DNA of 64,000 nucleotides from Magnolia sinica (Eukaryota > Streptophyta > Magnoliopsida > Magnoliales > Magnoliaceae). Below, one piece after another: positions 11,967-22,574 of the stretch. The stretch spans positions 68,540,501 to 68,604,500 of the forward strand of contig NC_080588.1 of NCBI RefSeq assembly GCF_029962835.1, in the 5' to 3' direction. Within the stretch, counting starts at the first letter, position 1. Each line of letters begins with the position of its first letter. The notes beneath the pieces are model-generated. The model did no database searches. It was not told where the DNA came from and saw nothing but the letters and a program-made list of their open reading frames with translations. Made by a program: the position numbers and the translations under genes.

Positions 11967-12491
11967 GGACTCGGATTAGGTAGTGACCCCTACATTACGG
12001 TAGTGGTTGAAGCTCTGTGGGCCCTACCATGATGTATCTGTTTTATCCACACCGTCCATTCAATTTTCTAGATCATTTTAGGGAACATAATCCAATAAAT
12101 TAGGCAGATCCAAATTTTAAGTGGACCACACAAGAGAAAACAGTGGGTATTGAATGCCTACCGTTGAAAACTTCTTGAGGCCATAGAAGATTTGGATTAA
12201 GATAATTTCAGTTTTGTTCCTTCATCCAGGTTCATGTTACTTTATGAACAGGTTGGATGGAAAATAAACTTTGTTGTGGGCCCTAGGAAGGCTTCAATGG
12301 TGAGTTTCACCATCCCCACTGCTTCCTTTGGTGTGATCCATTCGATATTTGGGTCTGCCTAATTTTTGGCATCACACCTTAAAATGATCTCACAAAATGA
12401 ATGGACGGCAGGGATAAAATACATACATCATAATGGGCCCCACAGGGCATTTTCAATACCGAGCTCAGGGTTCACTACCGAATACCAATCC
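11967..12491. mobile_element. Fold-back Mutator-like MITE, complete
   Basis: 525 bp. It begins GGACTCGGATTAGGTAGTG; the inverted right end reads GGATTGGTATTCGGTAGTG. The flanks TCCATGGAG (11958-11966) and AACATGGAG (12492-12500) match at seven of nine bases, consistent with an aged 9-bp duplication. The arms share the 'tttatccacaccgtccattc' region in inverted form. It belongs to the GGTAGTGA end-type subfamily, like the copy at 35815-36325. Confidence 0.7.
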
Positions 12492-13799
12492 AACATGGAG
12501 CTACAGATGCTGTGAACGAACTCATACTTAGGTAATAAGAAATGACTTTTGTGTTGAAAGCATTGTCACTCTACCCAAAGCTATCTGTACCTAAAAGCTT
12601 AAAAGTAAATATAGTAATCACAAAGTCCTTTTGCCAATGGCATCCTACCTGGCAAGGTTCCTTTTTTATAGTATTTCTTAGAATAATTTAAGCAAGTTTT
12701 AAACTTTTTTGTTCTCCTTTGGTCCAAGTGGCATATTTGTCTACCAATCAAGTTCATGTATTTTATTTAAGTTTAAATGTCCCTAACATGAATGACATGT
12801 GCATAAAATATTACACTTATTAGACATTCCTATCCATTTAATCATGTAATGCTATTAAAGCAATTGTGGAGAATGATCTGGTAATGGTGCAAGAAAGACA
12901 AAACAAAACAAAAAAAGAAAAAAATAAATTGCGATAGACTTATTTTTGAAACATGAGTTAATACAGGTAGCACCTGTAACTCAGAGCACTTTGGGGCCAG
13001 GCGAAGTCCATGTGACATTCACTCTCTCCATCAATTTTGCCAGCTCATATTCATCTGTTAGCATAAAATTGAGGGTGACCCAAAGCTCAAGTGCGCTGCA
13101 CCACAGGAAACAGTGGGGGATAGAAAGACCTGCAATTGAACCATCTCGAGGCCCACTGTAATGTTTATAAGCCATCTAATCCATTTATAATGCAATTTCC
13201 TAAAACAAAAATATTGGCCAAATCCATAACTTATTTGGGCTAAATGTTTCATCAGTAGGAAATTAACCAACTTTTTAAATTGAATTTTGCATTTACCTTA
13301 TTATTAGGCTTAGGTGTGAATAGAAAATAAATGGAATGAATATCACACCTGTGTTTTATATTACCAAAATACTGTATAAACACAAAAGTTAAGATGGGGC
13401 TATTTCCTTAGGCACATGTCCCCTTTCTCCTTTCGTATAGTTTGGAAGGGTGGGATGGATAATAGCACGAGGGCATTACACACGTGCCATACAGATAGCT
13501 CAAGTTGAAACGTCCAAACCGTGGGCTCCAGTTTAGATGGCTTGTAGACCAGAGATTACAATGATCGAATTCCTTAATTTAATTGACGGTCAAGATTGGA
13601 AATAGTCAACTGTTTGCATTCAACAGGAAATTGTCATCAATCATGGATTAAAATAGTTTCAGTCAGTCTTCCATTTGATGATTATCTATATATGGTGGGT
13701 CCGGCAATTCGAATTATTTAGCTTGACTTAACGTATGCCCTGTCTGGAACTTCCCTGTGACCGCGTATCAGGCAGCAGGACGACTGGGATTTCGTGCTG
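12492..13799. other. Intergenic with a fold-back left half
   Basis: From about 12995 to 13270 runs a decayed fold-back left half ('aggaaacagtgggggataga', 'gcccactgtaatgtttataa'). The rest is AT-rich with no coding signal. Confidence 0.5.
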
Positions 13800-14232
13800 C
13801 CCCTGCACGTGGGTCCACCGTGATGTATGTCTTTCATCCACACCGTCCATAAATTTTGAAAGATCATTTTAGAGCATCAACCATGAAAGGAGACAAATCC
13901 AAGACTCAAATGAACCACAACACATGAAAGAAATTATGATAATGACACCACCGTTGAAATCTTCCCAGGACCCACTGTGATTTTTATTTTCCATCCAACA
14001 TGTTCCTAAGGTCAGATAGACCTGGCTAAAGAGAAAATACAAACATCAGCTTGATCAAAATTTCCAAAGCTCCGGAGAAGGTTTTAACAGTGAACGTTAA
14101 ATCCCCACAGTGTGATTCATTGAACATTGGATCCACCTCATTTTTTGTCCCATAACCTAAAATAATCTTTCAAAATGGATAGACGGCATGGCGTGGATAA
14201 AACACACGCATTAAATTGGGCCCTACACAGCC
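13800..14232. mobile_element. Fold-back MITE, decayed
   Basis: The left arm 'tgggtccaccgtgatgtatg' near 13810 and the right arm 'aaaacacacgcattaaattg' with 'gggccctacacagccctacc' to 14240 are inverted counterparts. The outer ends have diverged and no target duplication is evident. Confidence 0.55.
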
Positions 14233-14395
14233 CTACCAGGACCAAGTCCGTCTTGGCAGGGCCATAGGAAATCAGCAACCAGGCCGCACGCTCTCACAAA
14301 GTATCAAATAACACTCCCATTCCACTAAACAATGTTGTGACGATTTCTCCATGATTGCAAATAAATACAGAGATAAATGCCAGTACGGTCACAAC

Positions 14396-14397
<2 letters not shown>

Positions 14398-14427
<30 letters not shown>
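14398..14427. repeat. (TA)n microsatellite left of the dimeric MITE
   Basis: About 15 TA units end exactly at the GGAAAGG terminus of the MITE at 14428. Confidence 0.9.
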
Positions 14428-14429
<2 letters not shown>

Positions 14430-15406
14430 AAAGGTACTATGCACTCGACCTCACAAGAGGGTCCCATGAGGTCGAGTTGTGTGGGCCCCACCGTGATGCG
14501 TTTTGAAAATCTACCCCATCTGACATCAGTCAGATGCACCATTTCATCTTGGGCCTAGGTCTCAAAAATCAAGTCAATCCGTGACTTGTGTGGGCCACAC
14601 CACATACAAAAGTGGGGAGGGGCCGTGCACCATTAAAACATTCATAATCATTTTTTGGGCCCACCGAGATGTGGCTTGCAAATCCAGCCCATCCATTATG
14701 TGTGTCCCACTTGGATGAGGGTTCAGACCAAGTTTCAGCAGCATTCAAAACTTAGGTGGGCCCCACCAAGTTCTTTTATATGTTTTTGGCATGTCTTCAC
14801 ATGATTTTAGATGGTATGGACCACCTGAGTTCCGTATACGGCTGATTTTTGGGATATCTCATAATTTAGAGGGGATCCATCAAATGTACGGTGTTATGGT
14901 CGACACGCATCACGGTGGGGCCCCACCGTGATGCATGTCGAACATTTACCCCATCAGTCAAATGCACTATTCCATGGTGGGCCTCGGTCTTAAAATTCAA
15001 GTCAATCCGTGACTTGTGTGGGCCACACCACATATAAAAGTTGAGAGGGGTTACCCTTCCATTAAAACATTCATAATCATTTGTTTGGCCAACCGAGATG
15101 TGGTTCACAAATCCAGCCCATCCATTATGTGTGTCCCACTTGGATGAGGGGTCAGACTAAGTTTTAGATGCATCCGAATTTCAGTGGGCCCCACAAAGTG
15201 CTTTTATATGTTTTAAGCATGTCTTCACATGATTTTAGATGGTATGGCCCACCTAAGTTCCATATACAGCTGATTTTTGAGATATCCAATAATTTAAAGG
15301 GAAACCATCAAATGCACAGTGTTGATGTTCGACATGCATCATAGTGGGGTCCACACAGCTCGACCTCATGGGAGGTTCCCATGAACTCGACCGCACAAAA
15401 CCTTTT

Positions 15407-15408
<2 letters not shown>
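14428..15408. mobile_element. Dimeric MITE: two direct units under one pair of outer ends
   Basis: 981 bp. The outer ends are inverted: GGAAAGGTACTATGCACTCG on the left, and a right end that reads GGAAAAGGTTTTGTGCGGTCG when inverted; each continues for about 70 bases. Between them are two direct copies of the same roughly 480-bp body (shared 'ccgtgacttgtgtgggccac' and 'cattatgtgtgtcccacttg'). At the junction (14908-14933) the outer ends are missing and replaced by a perfect 26-base palindrome centred on GGGGCCCC. Both flanks are TA repeats, so any target duplication would be TA-type. There is no coding capacity. Confidence 0.75.

Positions 15409-15484
<76 letters not shown>
15409..15484. repeat. 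Compound microsatellite (AT)n(AG)n
   Basis: About 15 AT units and then about 22 AG units directly abut the right end of the dimeric MITE. Confidence 0.9.
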
Positions 15485-15486
<2 letters not shown>

Positions 15487-18400
15487 GAGCATCGGTTCGC
15501 ACACCATTACTTCAAATTTTGCTATCAACCGTGGGATAAAGTACACAGTCTAGATGAAGGCGCTCTTATATGTAATGTGTAGGCCCATACTTTTCTAATC
15601 CAAACCATTGTTCTTTTGCTTCCCACAATGGATGGACCACATCATAAGATCATGCCAGATCAAGAGATTCACCACAAGTTTTTTTTTTTTTCCTCTAATG
15701 TTTTAAGAAGGCAACATTGGGTGAAGACCTAATATCTTTCGAGAGGCTGTGTAAATGAGATTATCCTAATATATATTTTTTGAGATATTAGGGTGCGGTA
15801 TGCTAAAACACATGCCCATCTTTTTTAGGTTGGGTTGTAGCCATTCAATACAGGTTCATGTATTTGTAGTGGAACCAAACCGTTTAAATGGTGGTCTCCA
15901 TCGCGGATGGGGATACATTAAAAAAGTCATCGAGATTGGATGATCCAACAAAACAGAAAGCACCTCCGTGGTTGGAAATCACGTAGAGGAGCTGCTTTCT
16001 GAAGGACGAAACTACAATGATGCCCTTGTTTTGTTTTTATCTTTGAAAGTAGTGAAACTCAAGACTTGTAGGGCCCACATGGTATATTAATAATATCTAA
16101 CCCGTTGATCGTATGCACCACACCACGACCACGGTCATAACACTAACAAAATATTAGGTTAATTAGGTCATCAAATCGGCTACATTTGAGGTAGGATATT
16201 TTGAATGGTGTATATTATTTGTTATGGATTGGCCAACCTTGTGTTTGAACCCATCATATTTCTAATTCATTAATAATAATGTTAGTGTATATCTATTGAA
16301 AGGGGGTAAATGTGAGACATTTGCAAAGAAAACACAAAGAGGGCAGTAATGTAATTTTCCCTCTTAAAAAGAAGAGTCCAGTTTCTACTGTCCACACTAT
16401 CAATCAAATGTCCTAACTTATTTTCACTTCAGGGCTTAAAATTCAAGCCAATGCATAAGAGTCAATTGGCAGTGTGAATTTAAATTTAAATCACAATTAG
16501 TAGGGAATCTTGAGTTATGTTTAACAGCTTGAAATTGAAAATTCACTAAATCTAAAAATTATATATGGTAACTTATAATTGAAATACATTGAAATTCTGT
16601 AACATATTTATACAAACCTAACTAAATTTGATTCACACCATCTAAACAGCTCTACTTTTTTCAGTTCATACTTATCCACCCTACCCAAATGAATTTACTT
16701 TTTTTTCTTCTTCTTTTTTTCAGTTGAGACTAACTCACACCAACCAAACAACCTTACTTTTTCTAATGCATACCAATTCATAGTGATTAACGAAAATTCT
16801 TCGCTGCTAAATGACCCCTTAGGTGGGCCACATCATAAGGAAGAATTAGGATGGGGACACTTACTATTAGTTTTCTATGGGGCCAACTCCATTGTGTGTA
16901 TGCCATCCAATCTATTGATCTGATGTACTCTACCAAGAGGAAGGGACCCCAAAAATCACAATATAATACTGGAAATGTGTTTCAAATATATAGTATATGG
17001 CATACATACATTTTGCATTCTTATTAATGGGTCATAAATGTAGTTGAACGATACATGTATCTCCAATATAATACTATGCAAGTACCTTCCATAAAGCACA
17101 TATATGTATTCACCATTAAAGATGAATTGATATATGCACCACATTAATCCCATCAATGTATGATACATTTAACATTTCACCAAGAGTCACTTAAGGGCTA
17201 TATACACACACCAAACATTAGCACATTTGAAACACAAATCTTCTCTACCCATTCTAGAAGCTTTGACATACTTGAGTTCATAGTATATGTTGAATAAGGT
17301 TTAGAATCGATATCCTATCTTCTTGATTGTGCAAAGTAGTGAAAGATACCATTCTATTATTGAGTCTAAATATCAACTCTGTGAGAGTTTGAGCTCGGTT
17401 AAACGTATAGAATTAAGGCTCAATTGAATCTCAAAAAACTGTTCAAAAGAACTCTATTACATTTTTGAAGAGGCATAAACTAGTTTTAAAAGCGGCATTA
17501 AAGTACACCTCTAAGCTGAAATTCTTCAAGTCATTTTTTAAACATAAAAACTAACATCCTAAAAAAAGTGGGCCCTATATGATTTGTCCATTTTAATTTT
17601 TGATGAACATAATTTTTGAGAGAAGGGCTAAACATAGGGTGCAAGGTGCATATCACAAGGATTTGACACTTACGATGAGCTTGTTATACCACGTATGAAA
17701 AGCAATTCAGGTATTCAAAAATCACTAAATCAACTATAAGTAGAGTAAAACTAAAAAAAATTACACACACCACTTACACATATTGCACTGTTAAAAAGCT
17801 TCCAATATTAAAAGGCTATAAATACTTATATATAAATAGGTAATGTCATTATCAAACAATGGATATATTATCAAACACTGTATATGCATTGTCATCATAA
17901 TTTTAACCATAGTAAAGTTGTCTAACCCATAGGCATAGGCGATGTTAACTATGTAGTTGGATGACATGGGCCAAGCCAACGCTAAAAATAACTTTAGGTA
18001 CAACCAAAAATCCCCGTCCCGCCACGCGGCCACAAACTAGGCGGCGCCTTCTTAAGTGGTGGTGCAGTGACATGGGGAGATTGGTTTTAGAGATGGACTA
18101 CGGTGTTTTAAAAAGTTTTTCAGCTGAGTGCCTGCTCATTTATCTCTGACAGCAGACTGCCTACCAATCAAATTCTGCCATACTACCTAATCCTCGACGG
18201 CTCTGCACTTGAACGAGGCGCCGATTGGAACCATCCTTATGGTGGACTGTCCATCCATGTCCCAAAACTCTGATCTTAGCTATCACTTTTTAGATCTTTG
18301 GATTGCTAGGTCTATCTTCAACTTTTTGCCATCCATGACCGGGCAGGGCAGACCATATACGGGCCTACCATACTCCAATAATCTCCCCAAATAACTTTCA

Positions 18401-18696
18401 TCTAAACTATCCAAAGCCGAAGATCAAACGGCTACCATTACATGACCTCCTATCAATCCAACGGTCAGGAGGCTCTGATCATGCTTATCAGCATAAAATT
18501 CATGAAAAACCAAGCAAAATATTCCAATTATCAACAAAATCAAAATAAAATTCCTAAAAAAGCATATGAAGAAGGAAGAATTTCACAGAAAAAGAAGAAG
18601 AAGAAAAAAAAAAAGTACTTATTTATAAACAAGACTCCCATCATATGTATATAAAGACACTGAACTTAGCTTCTTCTCCCTCGATCCATCATCATC
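15485..18696. other. Intergenic, AT-rich, no supported gene
   Basis: Frames are short (at most about 80 codons) and give no recognisable protein. Isolated TA-rich and poly-A tracts occur. The segment at 18180-18480 ('gaggcgccgattggaaccat') resembles, loosely, the segment at 33170-33500 and may be a dispersed repeat. It also holds the 3' flank of the coiled-coil gene. Confidence 0.5.
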
Positions 18697-19527
18697 TCAC
18701 CATTCACTGTCCTCTGAGTTTCCCACGCCCCACCCATCCATCACCGCCAACGGCTCCGATCGCCTCACAAAAGCTGCCGCCTCGATCGCCTTCAGTTCCT
18801 CCTCCAGAAGCCTCGTCTTCACCTGGAACACATTGCCCACCTCATCATCACCACCGACCGATCTGAAACATCCGACGCTCTCGCCTGCGTCATCCTCTCC
18901 TCCTTCTGAACACCTGACATTCTCGTCTTCTCCACCTTCGATGATTCTTCTGGTATTTTTTACCAGTTCCGAGACTCGGGCGGAGAAAGCATAAAGAACT
19001 GCCGTCTTCCTATTCAAATGCTCTTCAAGCTCTTCCTGGAAATCCAAAAGGGTCTGGATTATCTCGTTGTTGTCCTCCGTGATCTTGTCCGTCCGCTCCT
19101 CCCAGACGTTCTTTTCCTCCGTCAGATGCTTGCGGTCCGATTTCGCCTGCCGGAGCTCCAAAAGATCTTCTTGATTCGTCTTCTCGAGTCCCTGGATTTC
19201 CAGAAACAATTGCTCGACTTCCTCCGTCTTCAGATCGAGTTCCTCTTGGAGTCTGGCCTTGTCTTTGACGGTCTGATCGAGCTCGTCTTTGAGTTCTTGG
19301 TATCGGAAAGAATGATCCAACACGATCTTGCCGAATTTGATTTCCATCTTCTCCTTTTCCAATCGAAGGCCGCCGAGCTCTTCTCTGAGATCGTCGTTGG
19401 CCTTCTCGACTACGGAGACGGTCGATCGCAGCCCTTCATTCTCTTCAAGAAGTTGCTGGTTCTTCAATTCCAACTGTCGGATCTTCGACTCGAGCATCTC
19501 CACCTCGATCATTTCCAACGCTTCCAT
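18697..19527 (-). CDS. Coiled-coil protein (paralogue of 2570-3178)
   Basis: Single-exon frame. I start it at the ATG at 19527 (MEALEMIEVEML), giving 276 residues. The frame stays open 15 codons further upstream, but only to a TTG, which lies close to the expected transcription start. Residues about 1-185 form a long charged coiled coil. The tail from about 190 is rich in glycine, aspartate and glutamate and ends SEDSEW. The block LFLEIQGLEKTNQEDL and the downstream ITEDNNEI segment align with the protein at 2570-3178, while the C-terminal tails are unrelated. No catalytic motif, membrane segment or targeting signal is visible. It may be a scaffold or cytoskeleton-linked protein, but that is not shown by the sequence. 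Confidence 0.7.
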   Translation of the reverse strand: MEALEMIEVEMLESKIRQLELKNQQLLEENEGLRSTVSVVEKANDDLREELGGLRLEKEKMEIKFGKIVLDHSFRYQELKDELDQTVKDKARLQEELDLKTEEVEQLFLEIQGLEKTNQEDLLELRQAKSDRKHLTEEKNVWEERTDKITEDNNEIIQTLLDFQEELEEHLNRKTAVLYAFSARVSELVKNTRRIIEGGEDENVRCSEGGEDDAGESVGCFRSVGGDDEVGNVFQVKTRLLEEELKAIEAAAFVRRSEPLAVMDGWGVGNSEDSEW

Positions 19528-19590
19528 GTCTCTCTGTTTTTGGTTGTAGCAATGAATGTATGTGGAGAACAAGAAAGGAAGGGAAATATT

Positions 19591-19602
19591 ATCCTTTTAT
19601 AA
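19591..19602 (-). promoter_or_regulatory. TATA box of the 276-residue coiled-coil gene
   Basis: On the minus strand this reads TTATAAAAGGAT, 64-75 bases upstream of the ATG at 19527. It predicts transcription start near 19560-19565 and a leader of about 35 bases, which supports the ATG at 19527 over the upstream TTG. Confidence 0.55.
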
Positions 19603-20313
19603 CCAAATGCTAGCTTGACCAACACGCAGCACGTATCACTCGTGCCACATGTGTGAAACATCAAAGCCGTGCAAAGATGGATCCCTAGCGTCTAAATAGA
19701 TTGTAGGAAGATCGCGCCGGTAATATTAATAAATTGGGCCACTTTTGTACGGATGCTACGGACGTACTTTTATAAGTGTCCACATTCATCTTTTAGATGT
19801 GTCCCAGCTGATCGGCCTCGTTAACGATCATCTTTACTTTCATTCCCACCTGATAAACGGTTGTGATGTCCCACGCATCTGACAGGCTCGTGCAGATGGT
19901 GACTCCAGAGCGTTTGTTTTGCCTCCGTCGCGATTCACGATACTGTGTGTTGACACCCATTGGGCCCATATGCTGTTTGATCAGATGATCGAGACCGTCC
20001 ACATTGTTCAATCTATTCTGTACAGGCTAATGCTTGAGAGTTAGGCTGAACGGATGATTTTGACCGTTACCATCGGTAGATGATTTAAAACAATGAAAAG
20101 AAAATTGTCAACATTGGCTCGTATTCAACTCTTAAAATCGAAGGATTGGATCATTTCTGAAACTTAATTGTCGGTGAATGTCTTGGATAAAAAACATACA
20201 TTACGGTGGGCCCACAGACTTGTGCCACTTCGTGCCATAGGGATATCCCGGGGCGAGTGCTGCAGGCAATCCACTACCTAAACAGTGTACGGGGATTACC
20301 TGAATAACCCAAG
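19603..20313. other. Upstream region of the coiled-coil gene, intergenic
   Basis: A decayed fold-back right end occurs near 20180-20230 ('aaacatacattacggtggg'). No gene is seen. Confidence 0.5.
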
Positions 20314-20765
20314 TACGTGGAGCCCATCGTGATGTATGTGTTTTATCCGCCCCCACCAATCCGTTTTTCCAAGATCATTTTAAGGTTTGAGACCAAAGAT
20401 TAGGCAGATCAAAAGCTCAAGTGGACCACACCACAGGAAACGGTGGGGATGTAACGGCTACCGATTAAAAATTCTTAGGAGCCGTACAATTTTTGGATGA
20501 AGTTGATATTTGTTTTTTTTTTTTTTTCCTTCGTCCATGTCTGTGTGAAATTATGAACATGTTAAAAGGGAAATAAAGGTCATAGTTGGGCCTAGGAAGG
20601 TTTCAATGGTGGGTGTCGTTATATCCCACTGTTTCCTGTGGTGCGGTCCGCTCAACTATTGGATTTTACTCATTTTTGGTCATAAACCCAAAAATGATCT
20701 GTAAAAACGGATGGACGGCGTGGATAAAGCACGTACATCACAGTGGCCCCATAGAGCCGGCTCAT
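20314..20765. mobile_element. Fold-back MITE with intact arms
   Basis: The left arm 'cccatcgtgatgtatgtgtt' and right arm 'aagcacgtacatcacagtgg' are inverted counterparts. The inner arms 'ccacaccacaggaaacggtg' and 'cccactgtttcctgtggtgc' also pair. The outer ends have diverged and the exact boundaries and target duplication are unclear. Confidence 0.65.
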
Positions 20766-21067
20766 CAAGGATATCCCTGGTGACTGGGTATCCGCCCATC
20801 CGCATCTACTCCGTGGAAATTCCTTCCCATTTTCCGCGTTCTCACATTCACATTGACTGGAAATTCCTGACTTCTGATTATAGTGGGCCTTTTTTCTTGG
20901 AAGTTAGAAATTTTACGTGTTTTAGCTTTTTCCATATGTTTCAGTGGAACTTTCGTGGAAATTGTGGGTTAGATCCATCTAAAGCGAGTCCCACTAGTTG
21001 TACGGTTCGGGCTTGAGACACATGCCACGTGTACGGTACAATGCCTCATCTGTATCCTTGCTATAGG
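20766..21067. other. Intergenic, nothing recognised
   Basis: The short frame at 20711-21016 overlaps the fold-back arm and has no homology I recognise. Confidence 0.5.
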
Positions 21068-22102
21068 TCGGGGTGCACACGGTTCGGTTCGGTCCGGTGT
21101 TGGGGTGAAACTAAAACCGAGCCGTTCCCTACGGTCCTAAGATTTTTGGAACTGGAACCGGATCATTAGCACCGTAGAACCGAACCGGAACCGGACCGTG
21201 AAAACCGGTTCAATTCCGAATCGGTTCCACAGTTCTAGGCTTTTTAAACTCCAGCCCAATTACGGTGGGACCTAGGAAGTTTTTAACAATGGGTTTTCAA
21301 TGAGAACTGTTTCTGTAGATTGCGTGGATGTGCAACACATACATCAAAGTGGGCCCCATAGTGAGGGAAACACCCACTAACGTGTTACACGGGTGCCCCC
21401 TAATCCTCTTCTTTATTGGGAATAAATGTCCCACCTTGATTTTAAAATAGGATCTTCCTACGTGAGAGCATCCATGAAGGGATCCCATCGTCCGATCACC
21501 AAATATGGGCCCCACTCCTACAAACTCAAGGACCTGACTTCTGACGGAAAGGATCGGGCAACCGAGCTTCTCTTTATTTTCTATTTTCATATGTCCTCTT
21601 AAATTATAAAGAAAAATATTAGAAAAACTTTTAATTTGGATACCCTATCTTAGAATAGTAGTGTTTTGTAATGAGGACTTACAAAGTATAATAGCATAAT
21701 GATATAAGAAATTTCAATGAAAATGCACAAACAAACATAATGCAGTGAATGCTAGCTGAAAAGCATGATGGGGTCTAAATTCAAAGAAGAAAGAAATTTT
21801 TTTATTAGTTGTAAATACACAAACAAACAAAATGCAGGGAATTGAGGATTTTTTATTTTTTATTTTAAACGAAAGCTCGGATCAACGTTTTGGATCTACG
21901 GTTCGTGTAACGGTTCGGATCTACGGTTTGGTTCAACGGTTTGGTTCTACAGGGCCCTAAACCGGAGCTGATCTATAATCAACGGTTTTGAAAATTTTGG
22001 AACCGGAACCGGACCGTTAGCACCCTAGAACCGGACCAAACCGGACCGATCCAACGGTTCCGGTCCGGTTACACGGTTCCAACGGTTCGATGTGCACCCC
22101 TA
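21068..22102. mobile_element. hAT-type fold-back element rich in GGTTCGG/CCGGAACC
   Basis: About 1035 bp. The left end is TCGGGGTGCAC and the right end GTGCACCCCTA. The arms are built from repeated 'ggttcggt', 'ggaaccggaacc' and 'accggaccg' phrases in inverted order. A piece of the Mutator-like fold-back family lies inside (about 21245-21370, 'acacatacatcaaagtgggc'). TAGGGGTG-type ends are typical of hAT elements, but the 8-base flanks here do not match. Confidence 0.6.
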
Positions 22103-22574
22103 GGTCAAACAGTTGCCTTCTATCAAAACTCTTTATTTGAAGAAATCGAGGGAATTTATCGGGCCGTGGGAAAAGAATTATACGTAATATGCTGTCTTTA
22201 AAGCTTAATTCACTCCTTTTTTAATTCATGCTGCCAATGGGTCGGGGGAATTACTTCCAAATAATGCAAGACTTTTGACTTGGTTAATACAATTTGATAC
22301 TCTGATAAATTTGTTGAGTGATCAAACTTAGTAATTAAAATAAGATTCGAGTTACTTGCGAAGTGCAAAGTGTTTGATTTAGACAATACTGTTCGATTCT
22401 GGCCTTGATATTTTCACTAATATCTATAATACCGGCATAAGGAAGATGGTTATAGATGGGGTAACTTTTTCATACTAAAAGCATCTAAGATGTCGATTGT
22501 CTATCATTATCTTCAAAATGGCATGTGAACTAAGTTGGGCCAAAATCTTTGAGTAAGAAATGGTTAAAAGTTCA

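Noticed and set aside
9222..15484. Leu/Ser and Arg/Glu repeat proteins across the microsatellites
   Set aside because: Pure translation of dinucleotide repeats.
19528..19572. 15 extra N-terminal codons on the 276-residue coiled-coil protein
   Set aside because: They begin at a TTG close to the expected transcription start; the ATG at 19527 matches the paralogue's start.
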